Assembly: GCA_040756375.1 (NCBI GenBank)
Contig: JBFLZC010000018.1
Coordinates: 45,720-109,719 of the forward strand
DNA from: VGSG01 sp040756375
GTDB taxonomy: Bacteria; Desulfobacterota; Desulfomonilia; Desulfomonilales; Desulfomonilaceae
Reading direction: 5' to 3'
DNA length: 64,000 bases
The first letter of the stretch is position 1; each line of letters begins with the position of its first letter. Position numbers and translations under genes: made by a program. The notes beneath the pieces were generated by a model. It saw only the letters and a program-made list of their open reading frames with translations, searched no databases and was not told where the DNA came from. Positions 33,992 to 43,149 of the stretch are shown here, one piece after another.

Positions 33992-35506
33992 TTAGACCAG
34001 ATTAGGGTCACGGGCTCGAATGTAGTCTCGCAATTCCTTTGCGATGTCAGAATCAAGTTCGATCCGGTCGTAATCAATCTCCACATTGGCCAAATACTGA
34101 AGAATCAAGGCGTCGCCGTTCTTGAACGCACCGGGAAGTATGCCGGCAAAGAAGAAACCCTCCTCCTCCAGGTCGTGAACTAATGAGGCCGTGTGCGGGT
34201 CTGAAAGGTTCAGGTGCAAACTCATGACTTCTATGTTGTCGCGTACGAGCTGCTTGACCGTGGACCTCAGTTGCGAGACCAAGTCTTGCCCATAGCGCTC
34301 GACTTCCATGTACGCAAAGTTCAAGTGATTGATCACAATGATGTTCATGAGAGCGCGCGCGGGCAGCGTTTTCAGTCCACGGATCGACGGTGTCTCCACA
34401 TCCACGGACACTCCGAGATTGTCATAAAGCTTCTCGATCATCTCCTCGTGGTGTATCGGCGCGTATGCGATCAATCGTTCGGGTTTCACGAGGTACAAGA
34501 AGTGCGTGAGAAGGCTCATACGCTGTGAGAGCTGCTCCGAGAAGCCCTTGAAGGTGACGGTGGTGGGTACGAATCCGATGATGAGCGCACAGTCTCTGAG
34601 CCCCAATTTGTGGCCGGTCCGCTGTGAAAAGGTGTGATTGGTGACTGCTTGGCCGTACACTCCCGTTAGGCCCCGATTCCTCGCCAGTTCGATCAAGTAT
34701 TCCGTGAGGTGCAAAAAACAGCCGTGGTGGCGATATCCCGGCCTAACCACTCCCTGGCCCAGCTCCGCGATTCGGGAGCCCTCATGCCAGAATATCAATG
34801 CACAGTGGCCCACAATTTCCTCGTCGTCGCCCAAAGCCACAGCGGAGACTATCTTGCCGCTTTTGTTCAATTCCGCGAGCCGATCCGGGTAGTATACATC
34901 TTGATAACCATACGTATATCCGTAGGTCTTGTACACTACCTTGGCTACTTCCAGCGCCTCCGAAGGGAGCATAGCACGTACTTCACAGGCTGATTTTTCA
35001 GCAGGACCTTCAGGCTTGACTTCGGCCGGTGCATACGGCCCCAAGTCGCACGCCTCATAGTAATCGGTGATGCTCTTTCCCGCGAGGCGCTTGATCAGGA
35101 TGGTTTCTTTGCCCTGCGGGCCCAAGTTGTTGAACGAGACCTGATCCCAATATTGGGTCGGATGAAGGACGTGCCCCGACTCGGCACGTGCCACACTGGG
35201 CCGGCCCTCGGTCAACTCCTCAGACAGGTCTTCAGGCGCCACGGGCATTCCGCGATCTCGTATGGTGACCTGCAGCCCATCCGGAATTCGTTCGCATAAA
35301 ACATCAAGAGTGGCTTTCTCGTTGGGTTCAAATGAATGATCGATGATTGCAGCGATAGCTTCTTCAACCCCAAGACCGACAGCTTCCTGTTCCTCGCTGG
35401 AGAAGCCCAGTTTTTGGGCCACTTGTCGGACGTAATGCGCTGCTATCCTCGCGTAGGTACTATCATTGGGGATGGTCAGCGTTGAATATTCGCACTTGTA
35501 TTCCAT
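33992..35506 (-). CDS. Anti-sigma-factor-like ATPase fused to GNAT acetyltransferase
   Basis: Residues 1-140 resemble the RsbW/SpoIIAB-type HATPase_c_2 domain: an N-box-like VGLGVEEAIAAIIDHSF and a G1-like IRDRGMP. About 150-330 is a GNAT domain with VRPGYRHHGCFLHLTEYLIELA, which matches the acetyl-CoA pyrophosphate-binding loop. The remaining part to 504 looks like a second, degenerate GNAT-like region (VERYGQDLVSQL...LHLNLSDPHT). The known analogue is a group of uncharacterised proteins that combine these domains. It could link a phosphatase/kinase switch to protein acetylation; that is inference. It overlaps the SpoIIM gene by 31 bases. Confidence 0.78.
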   Translation of the reverse strand: MEYKCEYSTLTIPNDSTYARIAAHYVRQVAQKLGFSSEEQEAVGLGVEEAIAAIIDHSFEPNEKATLDVLCERIPDGLQVTIRDRGMPVAPEDLSEELTEGRPSVARAESGHVLHPTQYWDQVSFNNLGPQGKETILIKRLAGKSITDYYEACDLGPYAPAEVKPEGPAEKSACEVRAMLPSEALEVAKVVYKTYGYTYGYQDVYYPDRLAELNKSGKIVSAVALGDDEEIVGHCALIFWHEGSRIAELGQGVVRPGYRHHGCFLHLTEYLIELARNRGLTGVYGQAVTNHTFSQRTGHKLGLRDCALIIGFVPTTVTFKGFSEQLSQRMSLLTHFLYLVKPERLIAYAPIHHEEMIEKLYDNLGVSVDVETPSIRGLKTLPARALMNIIVINHLNFAYMEVERYGQDLVSQLRSTVKQLVRDNIEVMSLHLNLSDPHTASLVHDLEEEGFFFAGILPGAFKNGDALILQYLANVEIDYDRIELDSDIAKELRDYIRARDPNLV

Positions 35507-36474
35507 CTTTGATCTCTATCCCTTCCCGCAAGGAACAGAAAAATCGCGAGGGACGCAAAGGTGATCCCCGCGAAAGCCAACTTAACCCATGCAGGCAGCG
35601 GTGAAGGCGAAAGGAACGCCTCTATCAGCCCTGCAATTACCAGGAGCGGCACGCACCCCAGGGCAAGCCGAATCGCGACGCGGCCGCGCATGGAGAGAAA
35701 TTCCAGCCGCTTGTACGGCCCGGGATCAACGAGCGCATGACCGATAACCAATCCCGCAGCTCCGGAAATGAAGATGGCAGACAACTCCAGTACACCGTGG
35801 GGCAAGACGAACGACCAGAATTGCAGAGCTAGATTGTGCTCATGGCACAGCGCTGCCGCAGTGCCCAGCACAAGCCCATTGAGAGCCAGAAGATAACAAG
35901 TTCCTACCCCGAAGGTGATCCCCGCGGCCACCGCCAGAAGAGTCACTGACAGGTTGTGCGTCATGAGGCGGCTGGAGGCCATGGGGGCAACTGAATAGAT
36001 ATCATTGAACCAGACGTTGCCCCGCTCGACCCGATGAATGATCCGCTCGGGCATGACCAGCTCGGTGAATCCCGGATCGGTTGACCCGAGTAAGAATCCA
36101 CCGAGCCCGCATAGCATGAACAGCGCTGCCGACAGAGCGACAAATCCTGACAATTCCCGGAAAGTCTTCGGGAAGTCTTCCACAAAAAAACGGAGAATGG
36201 ATCGGAATTCCAGGCTTTTTTTCCGGTAGATCGCGCCGTGAACCCTGATTACCAATCCGTTGAGGTACTCGGTGATCTCGCGGTCTGCCTCTCCCGCGAG
36301 CTTGGAGGAGTTGAGCGTGGAAAGGTCAGAGATAGCAGCCGTGTATAGCCTGCCAAGCTCCCATAGCTCGTCGCGGCTCAGTTTAGGTGTCGCGCCGGGC
36401 TTGAACTTGACCAAGATCCGTTCAAGTAGTTGCCAATCTTCTTTGCGCTGTTCAACAAACTCGTTTATATTCAT
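35476..36474 (-). CDS. Stage II sporulation protein M family (SpoIIM) membrane protein
   Basis: The 332-residue protein has a soluble, charged N-terminal region (to about 100: FVEQRKEDWQLLERILVK..., ELWELGRLYTAAISDLS) and five to six membrane helices (near 105-130, 175-200, 205-228, 235-262, 275-297, 303-325). The FVLPHGVLELSAIFISGAAGLVIG stretch is a SpoIIM/DUF95 hallmark. Non-sporulating bacteria often carry this family next to RDD proteins, as here: the RDD gene begins 59 bases away on the other strand. Its role outside sporulation is unknown. It overlaps the ATPase-GNAT gene by 31 bases. Confidence 0.88.
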   Translation of the reverse strand: MNINEFVEQRKEDWQLLERILVKFKPGATPKLSRDELWELGRLYTAAISDLSTLNSSKLAGEADREITEYLNGLVIRVHGAIYRKKSLEFRSILRFFVEDFPKTFRELSGFVALSAALFMLCGLGGFLLGSTDPGFTELVMPERIIHRVERGNVWFNDIYSVAPMASSRLMTHNLSVTLLAVAAGITFGVGTCYLLALNGLVLGTAAALCHEHNLALQFWSFVLPHGVLELSAIFISGAAGLVIGHALVDPGPYKRLEFLSMRGRVAIRLALGCVPLLVIAGLIEAFLSPSPLPAWVKLAFAGITFASLAIFLFLAGRDRDQRWNTSANIQR

Positions 36475-36533
36475 TTGAACCCAACGTGTAGCAGCACAGC
36501 TCTCTTAAATCATATCACGCGCCGCGTCGTGCC

Positions 36534-37337
36534 ATGGAAAAAAACGGGCCGTCGGTCTCCATCGAGACAGCCGATCATTTCGAGCTCAGGTTTCGTATAG
36601 CGGGCATCGGCAGTCGCTTCCTTGCATTTCTCATCGACCGAACCATTCAGGTCGGCGTACTGGTCGCGCTCTTCTTTCTCATGCTCCTGATTCTCCTTAC
36701 CGGGAGCGGATTCGCATTGTTCGGCGAACGCCTTGTTCGCCTGGTCGAACCACTGGGCCAGTGGGTGATCGCGTTGTTAATCCTGGCCGAAGGGGTGGTA
36801 TCCATCGGTTACTTTCTCCTCTTTGAGTATTTGTGGAATGGTTCCACTCCTGGCAAGCGCGTGGTGAAAATTCGGGTCATACGAAATGACGGTCGGCCGA
36901 TTTCATTCATAGATTCCGCGCTGAGGAACGTGTTAAGGTTTGTGGACCTGATCGGAGGGGTGTATCCGGTGGGGCTGGTCGCGATGTTTATCGATTCCCG
37001 GAACCGCCGACTTGGCGATCTTGCCGCGGGGACTCTGGTAGTTGAGGACGCGGGCGGGAAAGCCCCGCTGTTTATTAAGAACCAGCCGCGGGTCCACCAG
37101 AGTGACCAGCTCCTTAAGCAAGCCGTAGCGGAGATGTCGGGGGAAGACTACGACCTCCTGAGCAGGTTCCTCGAGAGGCGAAACGAAATGGACTCCGAGC
37201 GACGCAAGGAGCTGGCCTGGGAGATCTATGTCAGGATCTTCAATCAACCTGGGCACCGACCTGCGACCGACGGAGATCTGGAAAAGGCGCTCGACACAAT
37301 CGCAAACCTCTACCGGGAGACCACACGGATTTTGTAG
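36534..37337 (+). CDS. RDD-family membrane protein
   Basis: This 267-residue protein begins with the RDD domain (about 15-175): FRIAGIGSRFLAFLIDRTIQ with the Arg-Asp/Asp-type charges, membrane segments near 27-55 and 75-105, then GSTPGKRVVKIRVI and DSRNRRLGDLAAGTLVV, the usual closing motif. A soluble C-terminal helical part (about 195-267) follows. RDD proteins adjacent to SpoIIM are a recurring arrangement. The gene diverges from spoIIM and is followed after 18 bases by another membrane protein gene, so both are probably in one operon. Confidence 0.88.
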   Translation: MEKNGPSVSIETADHFELRFRIAGIGSRFLAFLIDRTIQVGVLVALFFLMLLILLTGSGFALFGERLVRLVEPLGQWVIALLILAEGVVSIGYFLLFEYLWNGSTPGKRVVKIRVIRNDGRPISFIDSALRNVLRFVDLIGGVYPVGLVAMFIDSRNRRLGDLAAGTLVVEDAGGKAPLFIKNQPRVHQSDQLLKQAVAEMSGEDYDLLSRFLERRNEMDSERRKELAWEIYVRIFNQPGHRPATDGDLEKALDTIANLYRETTRIL

Positions 37338-37355
37338 CGGGGGAAAGGTTCCGTC

Positions 37356-38687
37356 ATGCCTCAGAACAACGCTGAATCAACCCATGCGGTGGTAATCGTC
37401 GGAATTCGAGATGAAGCGTCTCAGGCTCCTGTGGCAAGGGCTGTGGCACAGGTGGCCAAGAATGCCTCGCTCGAACAAATAGAAAAGAGAATCAAAACCC
37501 TGCCTTGGACCCTCACGAAAAGCGCTAACAGTAGCACGGCGGCAAGGTTGGTCAAACTGTTGGAAGAGGCCGGCGCGGTGGTGCGCGTGGATCCGCCGCT
37601 TGAAGAGCCCGTTGTGGCCCGTGAAGCTCAGCCTGATGTTGAGCGCGCCCCGCGTGCCGCGGTTGAGCCTTCGGCTCCACAACCGATTGCACCGGGATCG
37701 GGACCGGGAATTGCCGCAGAGCGGCCACAAGAGGACTCGTGGGTTGTTTCTGCTGAGGCTCTGGAAATCGGTCCGCTCACGTTGGGCGGGATTCTGGATC
37801 GCACGTTTCAGATATGCAAGAACCACTTCTGGAAGCTTATCGGGATCTTGGTGGTTCCCTGGCTCGTGATTGCGCTGCTTTCGATGATCGTAGCCCTGGG
37901 TTTCGGCATGTTTTGGTTAGCCGGCTCATTTGCCGGAGCGGGGACGGAGTTCCCTTGGCTTTTGCTTATTCCCGCTCTGGGAGCTGCTGTGGTCGTGATC
38001 ATCGTAGCGATTGCGGTTTTTTATCTCTCTCAAGGCGCACTCATCTACGCGGTTTCCGCCATCTACCTGGGTCGTCCATTCCAGGTTTTGTCCTCCTATC
38101 GCCTTGTTTTGGATAAACTTGTCCGCTTCATTTTCACATCTGCCTTGTGTGCGTTTTTTGCGACAATGTTGGTCGTTGTCCCCATTCTGGTAGGGGTGGT
38201 ACTGTTTTTTGTTTCCAAAGGCCTCTTTGGATCGGGATGGTGGTCGGCTCTGACGTGGATTCCGCTGGCTATCGTCCCGACATACGCGATACCCAAACTG
38301 CTTCTTTTCGACAAAGTGGTGGTATTGGAGGACAAGGCTTACTTTCAAGCCCTGAACAGGAGCTGGAACCTCATGACCGGAAAGGCCGACAGCCCTTGGC
38401 CTGCCGGGTACTGGTTGCGGTTCGTTATTCTGATGCACCTCTTCGTGTTTATTAATATTGCTATTTCTCTGCTCTTTTCGGTGCCCGCGACGATATTCCA
38501 GTTTTTGGTTCCCGAGTCCCTCACCACGGTGGCCAGGGTAGTGTCTCAGATCATGAGCAACGCCGGAAGCTTGATTGCCAGCCTTTTCGGATCTGTGGGC
38601 GTGGTGGTATTTTACTACGACATCCGAAACCGCAAAGAGGGCTTTGATCTCAGTATGTTGGCTGCCGCGAGTGAACCGAGGCGCTGA
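37356..38687 (+). CDS. Polytopic membrane protein with an L7/L12-like N-terminal domain
   Basis: The 443-residue protein has three parts. Residues 1-80 resemble the fold pattern of the ribosomal protein L7/L12 C-terminal domain (VVIVGIRDE... LPWTLTKSANSSTAARLVKLLEEAGAVVRV). Residues 85-130 form a Pro/Ala/Arg-rich linker. From about 150 to 430 there are six or so long hydrophobic segments with a repeated Phe/Tyr-rich pattern like that of DUF975/GPDPase-membrane-type proteins (ILDRTFQICKNHFWKLIGI; ALNRSWNLMTG). I do not recognise a defined function. Adjacency to RDD and SpoIIM suggests participation in the same membrane process. Confidence 0.7.
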   Translation: MPQNNAESTHAVVIVGIRDEASQAPVARAVAQVAKNASLEQIEKRIKTLPWTLTKSANSSTAARLVKLLEEAGAVVRVDPPLEEPVVAREAQPDVERAPRAAVEPSAPQPIAPGSGPGIAAERPQEDSWVVSAEALEIGPLTLGGILDRTFQICKNHFWKLIGILVVPWLVIALLSMIVALGFGMFWLAGSFAGAGTEFPWLLLIPALGAAVVVIIVAIAVFYLSQGALIYAVSAIYLGRPFQVLSSYRLVLDKLVRFIFTSALCAFFATMLVVVPILVGVVLFFVSKGLFGSGWWSALTWIPLAIVPTYAIPKLLLFDKVVVLEDKAYFQALNRSWNLMTGKADSPWPAGYWLRFVILMHLFVFINIAISLLFSVPATIFQFLVPESLTTVARVVSQIMSNAGSLIASLFGSVGVVVFYYDIRNRKEGFDLSMLAAASEPRR

Positions 38688-38816
38688 GACGGAATTGCTC
38701 CAACATCTTTCGCTTTGAGCTGGAATCAATAGAACCCGTACGGATTGATGCGGTCTTAGTTCTCAGGGGTTGAGCGATAATAATATGCCCATCGGGCCGC
38801 TGGAAAGGAGAAATTT

Positions 38817-39125
38817 ATGAGTAAACACACTGAAATGTCTGAGCTTCTGAAACGCAAATTCGATCCGGTGTCGGACTACCGCCCTGTCGGACCCGGGTCG
38901 GAGAAGGGTTCCAAGCTCAAGTCCGCGGTTTCGGACACCCTCGAAGAGGCTCATAAGATCAAAGAGTATGTTGAGAAAGCCATCGAACCCTTTGCCGACG
39001 ATGCCAAAGTGCGGATCAGAGAGGCTTCTGCGGCATTGGTAGATGTTGCGGGCAAGTCCTCGAAAGAGGCGCGCAAGGTGCTGGCAAAGACTCTCAAGGG
39101 GCTGGCAAAGAAAATAGAGCCTTAG
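38817..39125 (+). CDS. Small helical protein of unknown function
   Basis: The 102-residue product is Lys/Glu/Ala-rich and predicted helical from about 35 to 100 (SAVSDTLEEAHKIKEYVEKAIEPF, KSSKEARKVLAKTLKGLAKKIEP), with an amphipathic repeat. A strong AAAGGAG site precedes the ATG by seven bases. No signal or membrane segment is present. I recognise no family. It follows the RDD-containing gene group after 129 bases but may have its own promoter. Confidence 0.65.
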   Translation: MSKHTEMSELLKRKFDPVSDYRPVGPGSEKGSKLKSAVSDTLEEAHKIKEYVEKAIEPFADDAKVRIREASAALVDVAGKSSKEARKVLAKTLKGLAKKIEP

Positions 39126-39508
39126 AAGGCCCACCCATGGGGTCGCGATGGCGAGATAAGCCGTCGCGCCCTGCGGGATACTGGTTCACGAGAGTATCAT
39201 TTGGGGATTTCCCGAGCTGCAGAGTAGCGCTTATTGTCCCTCTTCTCAAATGCGCAGCCTTATATGCGCACGCCTTGCCGGATTCCCCGGGACGGGCTAC
39301 CCGTCGTCGTCTGCCCTTACTTGCACTTTGGGCAGGATGTGCTGAGCGAAATGAACTCCATCGCCCTGGAAAAAGATGGGATTCCAGTGTAACACGGGAC
39401 AGTTCAAATTGGTAACAGCGCCCTATGTGCGCTGATGCATTTCAATTCCGCGTTTTATCTCATCTAATACATCTTGACCGTGCATACTCTTGTGCATATA
39501 ATTCCAGC
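39126..39508. other. Non-coding stretch before the second brnTA pair
   Basis: About 380 bases with no supportable gene; short open frames have no ribosome site. The stretch GGGCTACCCGTCGTCGTCTG and nearby sequence looks like decayed repeat or coding DNA but I cannot assign it. The brnTA promoter should lie at its right end. Confidence 0.4.
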
Positions 39509-39787
39509 ATGGAAATCGTTTGGGACCTCGACAAGGCTGCGACCAATCCTAAGAGACACGAGGGTGTAACCTTTGAAGAGGCCAAGCAGGTCCTCTTTGA
39601 TCCTTTTGCGCTAACGCACGAAGACCATCATGCGGAGAAAGAACAACGTTTCGTTACGCTGGGCATGGGCCAAAAGGGACGAATCCTGGTGGTAGTGTAT
39701 ACTTATAGGGAAGAAACCATAAGATTAATCTCAGCTTGGAAGGCCAACGAGCTGCAACGGAGGCAATATGAGGAGCAGTTCCGATAG
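39509..39787 (+). CDS. brnT: BrnT-family ribonuclease toxin (second pair)
   Basis: Start ATG at 39509 gives MEIVWDLDKAATNPKRHEGV, the family start; 28 in-frame codons upstream are not conserved. The 92-residue product keeps FEEAKQVLFDP, EKEQRFVTLGM, GRILVVVYTYREETIRLISAWKA and the final RRQYEEQF. It therefore appears to be an intact BrnT toxin that cleaves RNA. It shares the family fold but only limited sequence with the copy at 9.3-9.5 kb, so the two pairs were probably acquired separately. The antitoxin gene overlaps its end by 20 bases. Confidence 0.86.
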   Translation: MEIVWDLDKAATNPKRHEGVTFEEAKQVLFDPFALTHEDHHAEKEQRFVTLGMGQKGRILVVVYTYREETIRLISAWKANELQRRQYEEQFR

Positions 39788-40106
39788 AGTATTTAAGAAA
39801 TTCAAGGACCTCGATTTTACAGATGCGAAATCTGTTGCCGAAACGCCGCATTTGGCTAAATTGCAGGCCCAATCCGGTCAGAAGACACGGATCACCATGC
39901 GGATTGACAACGAAGTGCTCGCTGTCTTTAAAGCTCGTGCGGCAAAGGTTGGCGGCAACTACCAAACCATGATGAATGACGCGCTTAGGCAGTTCGCCCA
40001 CGGCCTTACACTCTCTGATATGGTACGCAAGGCGGTACGTGAAGGGCTGCATAGGTATTTAACCAAGGATGTGACGCGGACCACACGTAAACCGGCCAGC
40101 GGGTAG
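39768..40106 (+). CDS. brnA: BrnA-family antitoxin (second pair)
   Basis: The 112-residue protein has an N-terminal basic and acidic stretch (FKDLDFTDAKSVAETPHLAKL), then KTRITMRIDNEVLAVFKARAAKVGGNYQTMMNDALRQF, the RHH-like BrnA core, and a Lys/Arg-rich tail. It overlaps brnT by 20 bases, so translation is coupled. It is longer than the first brnA (112 against 84 residues) at both ends. The complex is expected to repress its own promoter. Confidence 0.85.
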   Translation: MRSSSDRVFKKFKDLDFTDAKSVAETPHLAKLQAQSGQKTRITMRIDNEVLAVFKARAAKVGGNYQTMMNDALRQFAHGLTLSDMVRKAVREGLHRYLTKDVTRTTRKPASG

Positions 40107-40283
40107 CCACGTCTTTTCTGTCAACTGCCCGAAGGGCGATTTTCATCTCGTTCGAGGGTTTCAGTCTGAAAATTCGTCTCGTCTGGGCGCTGCCGAACAT
40201 TCCGCGTCCTCGAGCTGCTTAGTGCAAGCATGAAAGCCTTAGAGGAAACGGAGCCTGTCCCTGGCTTGAACAGGCAAGCTTGC

Positions 40284-40313
40284 TTGACACCAATGGCCTC
40301 AGAATGCTAATGA
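40284..40313 (+). promoter_or_regulatory. Sigma-70-type promoter of the AAA ATPase gene
   Basis: TTGACA (40284-40289) is followed after 18 bases by TAATGA (40308-40313). TG at 40305-40306, one base before it, forms an extended -10. Transcription would begin near 40320, giving a leader of about 23 bases before ATG 40343. Confidence 0.5.
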
Positions 40314-40342
40314 TACAGATACGTTAATCGAGGTAATCGTCC

Positions 40343-41848
40343 ATGCCAGAGAACAATTCGAAGGGACTCCGCGAGGTCTTGAAAGAGTTCGTAATCTCCC
40401 GAACTTCCGTGGTTTATCTTCTGACCGAAGAGGAGCGACGCGTTGAGTTGGAGATTAGGGCGCTCAGTCAGGCCTTCAAGCCTGCGTTCAGAGTGTACGT
40501 GTGGTCGTGTACCACCGGTGTGACGGCCGAGGACTCCGCAGTGGTGCCTAACCCATCCATTATGGAGGCCCTGGACTGGTTCATGGGGATCAATGAGGCC
40601 GCGTTCCTAGTGGTAAACGATATACATGTCTTCCTGAGAGATAACCCGCCCGTAATTCGTAAGTTCAAGGACACTATTAAGAAAATCGAGAACACCTACA
40701 AGACGATCTTTCTCATCTCACCATTCATGGAGATTCCGCCGGAGATGGCCAATGAGGTGGTGCTGGTGGATGTGCCCCTGCCTCAGGCCGATGAAGTGGA
40801 AAAGCTCCTCTTTCAGGTGATATCACGCGAGAAGAACGGCGAGGGCTTGCGGCAAACACTTGCGGACGACATTCGGGATCAAATGGTGAAATTGGGAGCA
40901 GGCTTGACCAGCCAGCAACTAATTCAAGCCGTTCGGAAAGCCATAGCGGGAAAATCGGCCATTACAGCCAGAGAAGTGGATCTGCTCCTTGACGAGAAGA
41001 AGCAGATTGTCAAGAAGAGCGGCCTGCTGGAGCTGATCATCCAGGCTCAAGGTTTTGCGGATCTTGGCGGTTTTTCCACCCTCAAGAAATGGCTTGAACT
41101 GCGCAAGGATATCTTCTCCAAGCGGGCCAGAGAATACGGCCTCAGTATGCCCAAGGGAGTCCTATTGATGGGCATAAGCGGCTGTGGGAAGAGTCTCTGC
41201 GTCAAGGCCATCGCGGACTTCTGGAAGCTCCCCCTCTTACGACTGGATATGGGGCGCTTGTACGACGGATTGCAGGGAACGCCGGAAGAGTGTTTCCGAA
41301 AAGTGATCAAAACCGCGGAGGCGTCTGCCCCGTGCGTACTGTGGATCGACGAGATCGAAGCAGGGATCGCGAATGCAGGCCAGAAGAGCCTGGGAGGGGC
41401 AGCTTCCCGAGTGCTTGCCAATTTCCTTACCTGGATGCAGGAGAAGACCTCCCCGGTCTTTATCGGCGCGACCGCGAACCAGATCGAGCTGCTTCCGCCG
41501 GAAATCCTGCGAAAAGGCCGTTTTGACGAGCTTTTCTACGTGGAGCTACCTTCGGACGTAGAGCGTGAAGAGATCATTCGAATCCATCTGGCCAGAAAGA
41601 ATGTCACTCCTCAAGGTTGGAGGTTTGATAACCTGCGCAAGATCACGGAAGGTTTCAACGGCGCAGAAATCGAACAGGGCGTGATCGGCGCGGTCTTCAG
41701 GGCTTTTACCGAACGCCGCCCCGTAAACGAGAGGGATCTCTACATTGCGATGGAGAGCATGGTGCCGCTCTCCACCACCATGCAGGAACAGATTAAGCAG
41801 CTCGAACGGTGGGCTCATAATCGCGCGCTCAAGGCAGGCGGCCCCTAA
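40343..41848 (+). CDS. Ycf46-type AAA ATPase
   Basis: The 501-residue protein has a non-AAA N-terminal half (to about 235) in which the first part resembles a degenerate ATPase fold (TSVVYLLTEEERRVELEIRAL...NEAAFLVVNDIHVFL). The AAA domain follows, with Walker A GISGCGKS (277-284), Walker B VLWIDEIE (about 332-339), sensor-1 GATANQ and arginine fingers in RKGRFDELF (about 389-397). The D-x-x-G-R-L-Y-D-G-L-Q-G stretch is typical of the Ycf46 family, named from chloroplast and cyanobacterial relatives, whose substrate is unknown. No protease domain is present, so it is not FtsH. It has its own promoter and stands alone. Confidence 0.85.
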   Translation: MPENNSKGLREVLKEFVISRTSVVYLLTEEERRVELEIRALSQAFKPAFRVYVWSCTTGVTAEDSAVVPNPSIMEALDWFMGINEAAFLVVNDIHVFLRDNPPVIRKFKDTIKKIENTYKTIFLISPFMEIPPEMANEVVLVDVPLPQADEVEKLLFQVISREKNGEGLRQTLADDIRDQMVKLGAGLTSQQLIQAVRKAIAGKSAITAREVDLLLDEKKQIVKKSGLLELIIQAQGFADLGGFSTLKKWLELRKDIFSKRAREYGLSMPKGVLLMGISGCGKSLCVKAIADFWKLPLLRLDMGRLYDGLQGTPEECFRKVIKTAEASAPCVLWIDEIEAGIANAGQKSLGGAASRVLANFLTWMQEKTSPVFIGATANQIELLPPEILRKGRFDELFYVELPSDVEREEIIRIHLARKNVTPQGWRFDNLRKITEGFNGAEIEQGVIGAVFRAFTERRPVNERDLYIAMESMVPLSTTMQEQIKQLERWAHNRALKAGGP

Positions 41849-41959
41849 TTCGGAGGTGATCGCCGATTCACCCGTTATTGCAGCCTATCAGGCGATGGTA
41901 ACTCCGGGCATCCTCCCTATTTAAACTTTCTATGTTTCCTTGTAATACTTTTTCATTCA

Positions 41960-42970
41960 TCAGGAGTCCCTTTTGCTTTTGAATGAAAAGAAGCCGGGCA
42001 TAAGCCTTTCAAATTGAACTTTATCAAAACCAGCTTCTTTAAGTTGATCGCACATTTGTTCCGGATATGGCAAAGAGCCGCAACCATCCGTCATTGAAGC
42101 CCAGAGATTCATCAATTGAATAGAAGGACTATTTTCTGGACACAAAGTCGTTAGGATCAATTGACCACCAGGATTTAACAACCCGCTAAGATGGCGAAGC
42201 AAATCGATTCTTTCATCTACGGAAAAATAATAGATAAGATTGTAAAAAGTGACTATATCAAACTTCTTGTCGCACTTGTAATTCCGTATATCAACTCGCT
42301 CAATTGAGACTCGATGTTCTAATTGCCACTTAACGGTGTTCTCTCTGGCAAGGTCTGCTACTTCCTTTTGTAGCTCTACACCTATTACAGTCAGGTGGGG
42401 ATTTCGATCACATGCCCGTTTGATATAGACTCCGGATCCGCAACCGACTTCCAATAAGTGGCATGGACCGTTTCGGGGAATTATACTATCTACAATGTCA
42501 ATCAAGACCGGTTCGACCGTTCGCGAAGAGCGAGCAAACAATTCACCATAAGATTGGCTAAATTCGAATTGCCTATTTGCCTTAAGAAAAGAGGGCGTTT
42601 TGATAATGTAGTTGTAGAAGATTTCAACACGGGCCTGCAAGAAAGCTTTCCACGCGTCATTTGAAGTTCTCGACAACTCCTTTGAAAATGCGCTCTTAAT
42701 ACGGTAGCCCGCGCTGCTTTTTGCAAGTTCACCAAGCGAAACGCCCAAATCAAGCCATGCCTCAAGGCCTTCCTGGTTAAATTCCGATCCGATGGCTTTC
42801 TGAATATCCTTACAGCTTGCCGGGCCGTCCGACAACGCATCATATATGCCTTCGGAAATGGCTGTTGAAACAAAAGCCGCACGATAAAATTCATTTGTTG
42901 TTTTATTTATACGACACATCAATGAAACTGAATTCTTCAGAAAGAAATTTATTAGAGTTTTGATTGCCAT
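41960..42970 (-). CDS. SAM-dependent methyltransferase (AT-rich, likely acquired)
   Basis: The 336-residue protein has an N-terminal helical dimerisation-like domain (to about 150; TNEFYRAAFVSTAISEGIYDALSDGPASCKDI) like those of O-methyltransferases, and a class I Rossmann domain with motif I LLEVGCGSG (about 172-180) and motif II (VIGVEL). Motif IV reads IVTFYNLIYYF and the post-motif is LNPGGQLILTTL. Its coding sequence is visibly richer in A and T than neighbouring genes, in contrast to the GC-rich AAA gene on its left. That suggests horizontal acquisition. The substrate is unknown; relatives methylate small hydroxylated compounds in secondary metabolism or modify lipids. It stands alone. 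Confidence 0.85.
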   Translation of the reverse strand: MAIKTLINFFLKNSVSLMCRINKTTNEFYRAAFVSTAISEGIYDALSDGPASCKDIQKAIGSEFNQEGLEAWLDLGVSLGELAKSSAGYRIKSAFSKELSRTSNDAWKAFLQARVEIFYNYIIKTPSFLKANRQFEFSQSYGELFARSSRTVEPVLIDIVDSIIPRNGPCHLLEVGCGSGVYIKRACDRNPHLTVIGVELQKEVADLARENTVKWQLEHRVSIERVDIRNYKCDKKFDIVTFYNLIYYFSVDERIDLLRHLSGLLNPGGQLILTTLCPENSPSIQLMNLWASMTDGCGSLPYPEQMCDQLKEAGFDKVQFERLMPGFFSFKSKRDS

Positions 42971-43149
42971 TCAACCCCCCGGTCCGTTTGTGGGAAATGG
43001 TCGCCCTGATGCGAATCAGACAGGTGGATCAGAAGCAAGTGAAAACGTGGTTGGATAGGCGGTAGGACGTCTACCGCAGCTATATTGGGACTGGCAGCGG
43101 CCCTCGGCCCGGTGAGAGCAGTTAGGGCTTACCCGCTGAACTGTCATGA

